This document shows, piece after piece, positions 60,361 through 64,000 of a stretch of 64,000 nucleotides of DNA. The DNA lies in contig NW_024468917.1 of NCBI RefSeq assembly GCF_011745365.1, positions 2,785,501 through 2,849,500 of the forward strand, in the 5' to 3' direction. The notes beneath the pieces are model-generated. The model saw only the letters and a list, made by a program, of their open reading frames with translations. It ran no database searches and was not told where the DNA came from. Source of the stretch: Cryphonectria parasitica EP155 (taxonomy: Eukaryota > Ascomycota > Sordariomycetes > Diaporthales > Cryphonectriaceae). The translations under genes were made by a program, and so were the position numbers. Numbering within the stretch: the stretch's first letter is position 1; each line of letters opens with the position of its first letter.

Positions 60361-62121
60361 CTAAAACTCTATGTTCTGAGAAAAGAATTCCTCGATAACA
60401 GCAATCTTGCTGGAATTGTCAGCAATATACGAGGCACCGAATGAGTCACCTAGCCACATAATCTGAGACACATTTGGATTGCTCGCTGGGAAGTTGGTGA
60501 GACTGCCGCCGTTGGGGTTTCCAGTCTTGATAAAGTTGGCCCAGTAATCACCCATGATTGCCTGGATTTCGTAGTCTTGCTCTGTCCAAGTGTAGTTGTA
60601 GTATGTGGGCAGGTTGCCAAAGGTATACCACAGCTCGGATCCGTGGTACGCACCAGCTGTTTGGTTCGGGGGCGCGTGAGTCCAGAAGTAGACGAAAACA
60701 TCATTAGTAGCGCCTCCGCTGTACCAGTCTTCAGCCCAACGCCAAGTTGAGACCCGGTTGACGTCTCGGCCGAACCCGGCATTCTGAGCGGTGGCTTCGG
60801 TGTCGTTCGATGCGGGGTATGCTTCCAAGAAAGTGTCTGTGAGGTTGCCCATTATTCCGGCATATCCCTCCTGATACTCCGTGAGGGTCATGTCGCTATC
60901 TGTAGATTCACCCTCGTTGTCTCCTGTCAGGATAGGCATGTCACCGTGGGCATTCCTGCGGAGGCTCTCCCCATAGGTGTAAGGCAAAACATAGCCATCA
61001 ACAACAGGACGCCAGAGCGGCGGCTCAGAAACAAAGCCAAGCGTGCTGTTCTCGTAGACAGTGCCATCTAGGATAGTATCCATAGCACTATCATACTCCA
61101 AAAGATCATCCATCGAGACGTTTCGAAGCTCCGCAATAGTCGTCACGTTCATCTCAGCAACAAAAGTAATGCCCTGTTCCTCGGCTGTCGCGAGAAGGCG
61201 GTGGCTCGTGGCCAAACCGTAGGTTTCGGGATCATGGGGGTCGCGCGCGCCACTTTCAGAGATACATCCAACCAGCTTATCACTGGACAGTGGGCTGTAC
61301 ATCATGCTATGACACAGTTAGCATTCGGTCCCGTAAGTTGTGAACTAGTGCTGAGTGATTTATATCAAAAACAGGAATCGATCCTGTCTATAACATCCCG
61401 GATGAATATGGGGCAAGCGCGAGGGGGTTACTTACTCCAACGCACTTGCTGAACCAGCTGACTGTCCACCAACGGTGATGTGGTCCGGGTCGCCGCCGAA
61501 TGCAGCTACTTCCTCTTGTAAAAAGGTGATGGCCTGGATCTGGTCAAGCAGCCCATAATTTCCGGACGCATTGTGACCTGACTCGGCACTGAGCTCGGGG
61601 TGGGCGAGAAAACCGAAAGGACCCATGCGGTAGTTAAATGTGACAACCACGAGGTCCTTTGCGGCAAGGTGAGACCCGTCGTAGGTTGGCACACTGCCGG
61701 CACCGCCCTCAAAACGTCCTCCATAGATCCAGATGAATACTGGAAGGTTTGATGTAGATGTAGCATTTGACGGTGTCCAGATGTTCATGTAAAGACAGTC
61801 TTCGGAGATGTCGTAGCTACCAGAAGAGAAGATGCCCAGTGCCGAATAAGACTGGGCGCAGTCGGCGCCAAAAGACGTGGCATTGAGAACGCCAGTCCAA
61901 TTAGCCGGTGGGGTCGGCGCAGTCCATCTCAAGTCACCAACTGGCGGGGTAGCGAAGGGAATTCCTTTGTACACGGTGACACCGCTTTCGAGGTCGGAAG
62001 TAGCACCCTCTACCGTGCCGTAGGAGGTAGTCACTTGCTGAGAGACCCGAGGCTGCAGTGCTGCGCCCAGAGCGAGGGATATGGTAGCGAGACCTGCAAG
62101 AAGGCCGGGAGCGCGAGCCAT
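60361..62121 (-). CDS. Secreted type-B carboxylesterase/lipase
   Basis: Minus-strand exons 62121-61436 and 61306-60361 encode 543 aa. The 129-bp intron has donor GTAAGT and branch GCTAAC, and joins SASAL to D MMYSPL. A signal peptide (LLAGLATISLALGAAL) is followed by GIPFATPPVGDLRW, the second type-B signature EDCLYMNIWTP, the oxyanion region IYGGRFEGG, and the serine signature FGGDPDHITVGGQSAGSAS. The triad can be placed as Ser221, Glu360 (GDNEGES) and His450 (AYHGSELWYTFGN). Cysteines 95 and 109 (approximately) suit the conserved disulphide. Many N-x-S/T sites fit an extracellular glycoprotein. The family hydrolyses lipid or other esters (carboxylesterase, cholinesterase, Candida rugosa lipase group); the substrate is unknown. 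It stands 300 bases from a transposon end but shows no damage. Confidence 0.92.
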
Positions 62122-63372
62122 TGTAGAGAGCTAGAAGAGAAACGAATGAGCGATTCTAGCGGATAAAGCGAGGTCCAGGCTTTATGAACCGATAGAGATA
62201 ATAATGAAGGAATCGTCTTTAATAGAAAGGACTGAAGCTAACATATATATATACATATGTAAAATCCATTAATCCGCCTCAAGCCTTTCACAATCCCCTA
62301 TCTTAGCAGGAATGTAGAAAGGTTGGTTAGCGATGCAGCTATTGTGGAGTACGATCGTCAAAGTAGGGATGTCCGAATCTCCGAGCTGGTGAAGTGCACT
62401 AACAATACAGGGCACGATTGCGCGGCTGTCACCTTATGCACACACACAATGGGCTGTAGTAGACGTAATGTCATCACCCTGAAATATTAAAGATCTTCAT
62501 AGGATGGGTATATACCCAGTAAACCTTCATCGGCCCCTTCCTTCCAATGAAAATTGCAGTGACATTTCTGGTGGGTCTTTGTGCATGACCATAGACCGTT
62601 TCTCCTAATTCCGAGCAGCCGGCAAACAAGAACTCAAAGCTACAAACCCCAGTCAAAGCTTATCAAGAATATGGCACTCCTTATGGAGCACTAATGCTAC
62701 ATCAAAAGACTCAAATTAATCAAGGCTTGACATGTCAATTCGTAGTGGTGTGCGCAAGTGACCACTTGCGAATTCTACTTTGTCATGCCAGCGCCGAGAT
62801 TACGCGTCTACTCTACATGGTTCACCATTGAATCTCGCCGATCTTTCCATTACCTCAAGAAAAGATGCCACTCTATTATTAATTGGTTAGCTCTCAAAAT
62901 CCACCAAGATTACTGAGGTTCATAATTATAATATAATAAGCAATGCTATAATTCAAAGGTTCTTAAGAACGCAAAGACTTCATACTGATAAGAGCAGTAT
63001 CAAAGAGTACATTCTATTATAGAAACAACACTAGATAACTAATACAAGTGTTTACTGCTTTGAGAGCTGTTCATTATAAACCTGACATGAACTACAAGAA
63101 TAGTGAGTGGACCTGGAAAGCTGGATGTCAGATTCAATACTCAGCACAGTGCTGATGTAAACAAGGGCTAGGGGTTGAGATTAAATGGAAAACTAATTAC
63201 TCAAATCTGCATCTTGACGTCATTTCTGCTTCTTCGCCTCACACTGGGTTAGGGTTTTAGCAGCGTGCTTTATCACTCCTGAGATGATGTCACGCAATAA
63301 TCCGGAAGCTCAAAATTCTAGCTAAATCATAACACTTGCTACTTACAGTTGCTTTTCTCAGTCTTTCGCAAT
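62122..63372. other. Intergenic between divergent genes
   Basis: AT-rich promoter interval between the carboxylesterase (minus) and the small protein (plus). It contains a lone GGTTAGGGTTTTAG near 63247, not repeated and so not a telomere. No gene recognised. Confidence 0.55.
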
Positions 63373-63729
63373 ATGTATTTATTCCTCCGACGTGCGCATT
63401 ATATCATTCCTCGGAAGATGCTGCACAATCAGCTGGCGCGATATATCAGTCTAACACACTCAACATTACGAACGAGCAATAAGGATACGGCTATCGTATC
63501 AAACCAAGAGGTCAAAGGGACAAGCATGGCTGAAACATCAAACTCCAAGGAGATCCAGCAGAACTCTACTCATTTCGCCAAAAAGACTGTCAAACAACTG
63601 GATGAGGAACTAAGGCTGAAGATGGAGGGTTTATCCGGGGAGGGGGGCTCGGCCGGCGTGGAATATGAGAATGGAAAAGCTGAAGGCCTGAGGAGGGGCG
63701 TTAAAGCAAATATGTTCAGAGTCATATAA
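63373..63729 (+). CDS. Small conserved fungal protein of unknown function
   Basis: A 118-residue frame from the ATG at 63373. The N-terminal half (YLFLRRAHYIIPRKMLHNQLARYISLTHSTLR) is basic, hydroxylated and amphipathic, like a mitochondrial presequence. The second half is polar and ends QLDEELRLKMEGLSGEGG, then GVEYENGKAEGLRRGVKANMF and RVI. That C-terminal pattern (ELRxKMxGxxGxGGxxGxE ... MKRGVxxNMF) recurs in short fungal proteins that I know only as hypothetical. An inner ATG (63526, MAETSNSKE) could start a shorter cytosolic form. No intron is needed. Confidence 0.65.
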   Translation: MYLFLRRAHYIIPRKMLHNQLARYISLTHSTLRTSNKDTAIVSNQEVKGTSMAETSNSKEIQQNSTHFAKKTVKQLDEELRLKMEGLSGEGGSAGVEYENGKAEGLRRGVKANMFRVI

Positions 63730-64000
63730 TACTAAACCGTTCGTTACTGCACTAGCTCAGATTAGAATTCTCAAATTGCGCAATCCGGCATCAGATAATG
63801 CACTATTCAGGCACATAGGACGCATATGTTAACAGCACTCGATTTGAATAAAAGGAAATGGTATTCTTCAAGGGCGTTCTTGTTCGAGCGAGGTTCACTA
63901 AAATGTTCTAAGCCGAAAAAGAAAATTGAGATCCACAATGCATAGTTTCAGAGACGTTTTCACAATAATTAGTAGCGGTGAATCACAAATCTTCATGGTA
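63730..64000. other. End of window, no feature
   Basis: AT-rich sequence after the small gene; presumably its 3' region. Confidence 0.5.

Noticed and set aside
63240..63260. TTAGGG-like motif (GGTTAGGGTTTTAG)
   Set aside because: A single occurrence without tandem copies; not a telomere or an interstitial telomeric repeat array.

Overview
The window reads as genomic DNA of a filamentous ascomycete (Pezizomycotina). Genes carry short introns (about 48-150 bp) with GTATGT/GTAAGT donors and CTAAC/CTGAC branch sites. The gene content (several cytochrome P450 families, DHA1/DHA2 MFS transporters, an MRP-type ABC transporter, GH79, F-box, ThrE-like) is typical of such fungi, and pogo/Fot1-type transposons lie in AT-rich, mutation-riddled sequence. 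The species cannot be named from the sequence. No rRNA, tRNA or CRISPR was found.

Layout. 1-10 kb: an intact alpha/beta hydrolase (1585-2708) faces a decayed Baeyer-Villiger-type monooxygenase on the other strand; a decayed multi-pass membrane protein lies at 6.5-7.3 kb. 10-26 kb is the healthiest part: a DHA1 MFS transporter, a DUF7702-like membrane protein (minus strand), an eight-exon P450, a CYP65-like P450 and a ThrE/Prm10-like transporter. 26-36 kb is a graveyard: a C2H2-type protein, the 3' end of a DHA2 MFS transporter, a P450 with a stop before its heme loop, and a large sacsin/NO VEIN-type ATPase full of frameshifts. 37-41 kb: a fourth P450 split by a 2.1-kb Fot1/pogo-like transposon. 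42-49 kb: intact genes for a six-cysteine single-pass surface protein, a secreted protein of unknown function and an F-box protein. 49-56 kb: an MRP/ABCC transporter pseudogene, an MFS scrap, a 78-bp tandem repeat and a GH79 glycosidase pseudogene cut by a 309-bp solo LTR. 58-64 kb: a second Fot1/pogo-like element, an intact secreted type-B carboxylesterase and a small conserved protein.

How it fits together. The P450s, MFS transporters, hydrolase, BVMO relic and DUF7702-like protein are the usual tailoring and export parts of a secondary-metabolite locus, but no polyketide synthase, NRPS or terpene cyclase is visible, so a cluster is only an inference. About half of the recognisable genes are broken. 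Two breaks are caught in the act: both transposon insertions have exact target duplications, and the interrupted reading frame resumes across them. Several in-frame stops replace Trp (TGG to TGA) or fit C-to-T change, which fits RIP-like mutation. Exon boundaries were deduced by eye from splice consensus and reading-frame phase.
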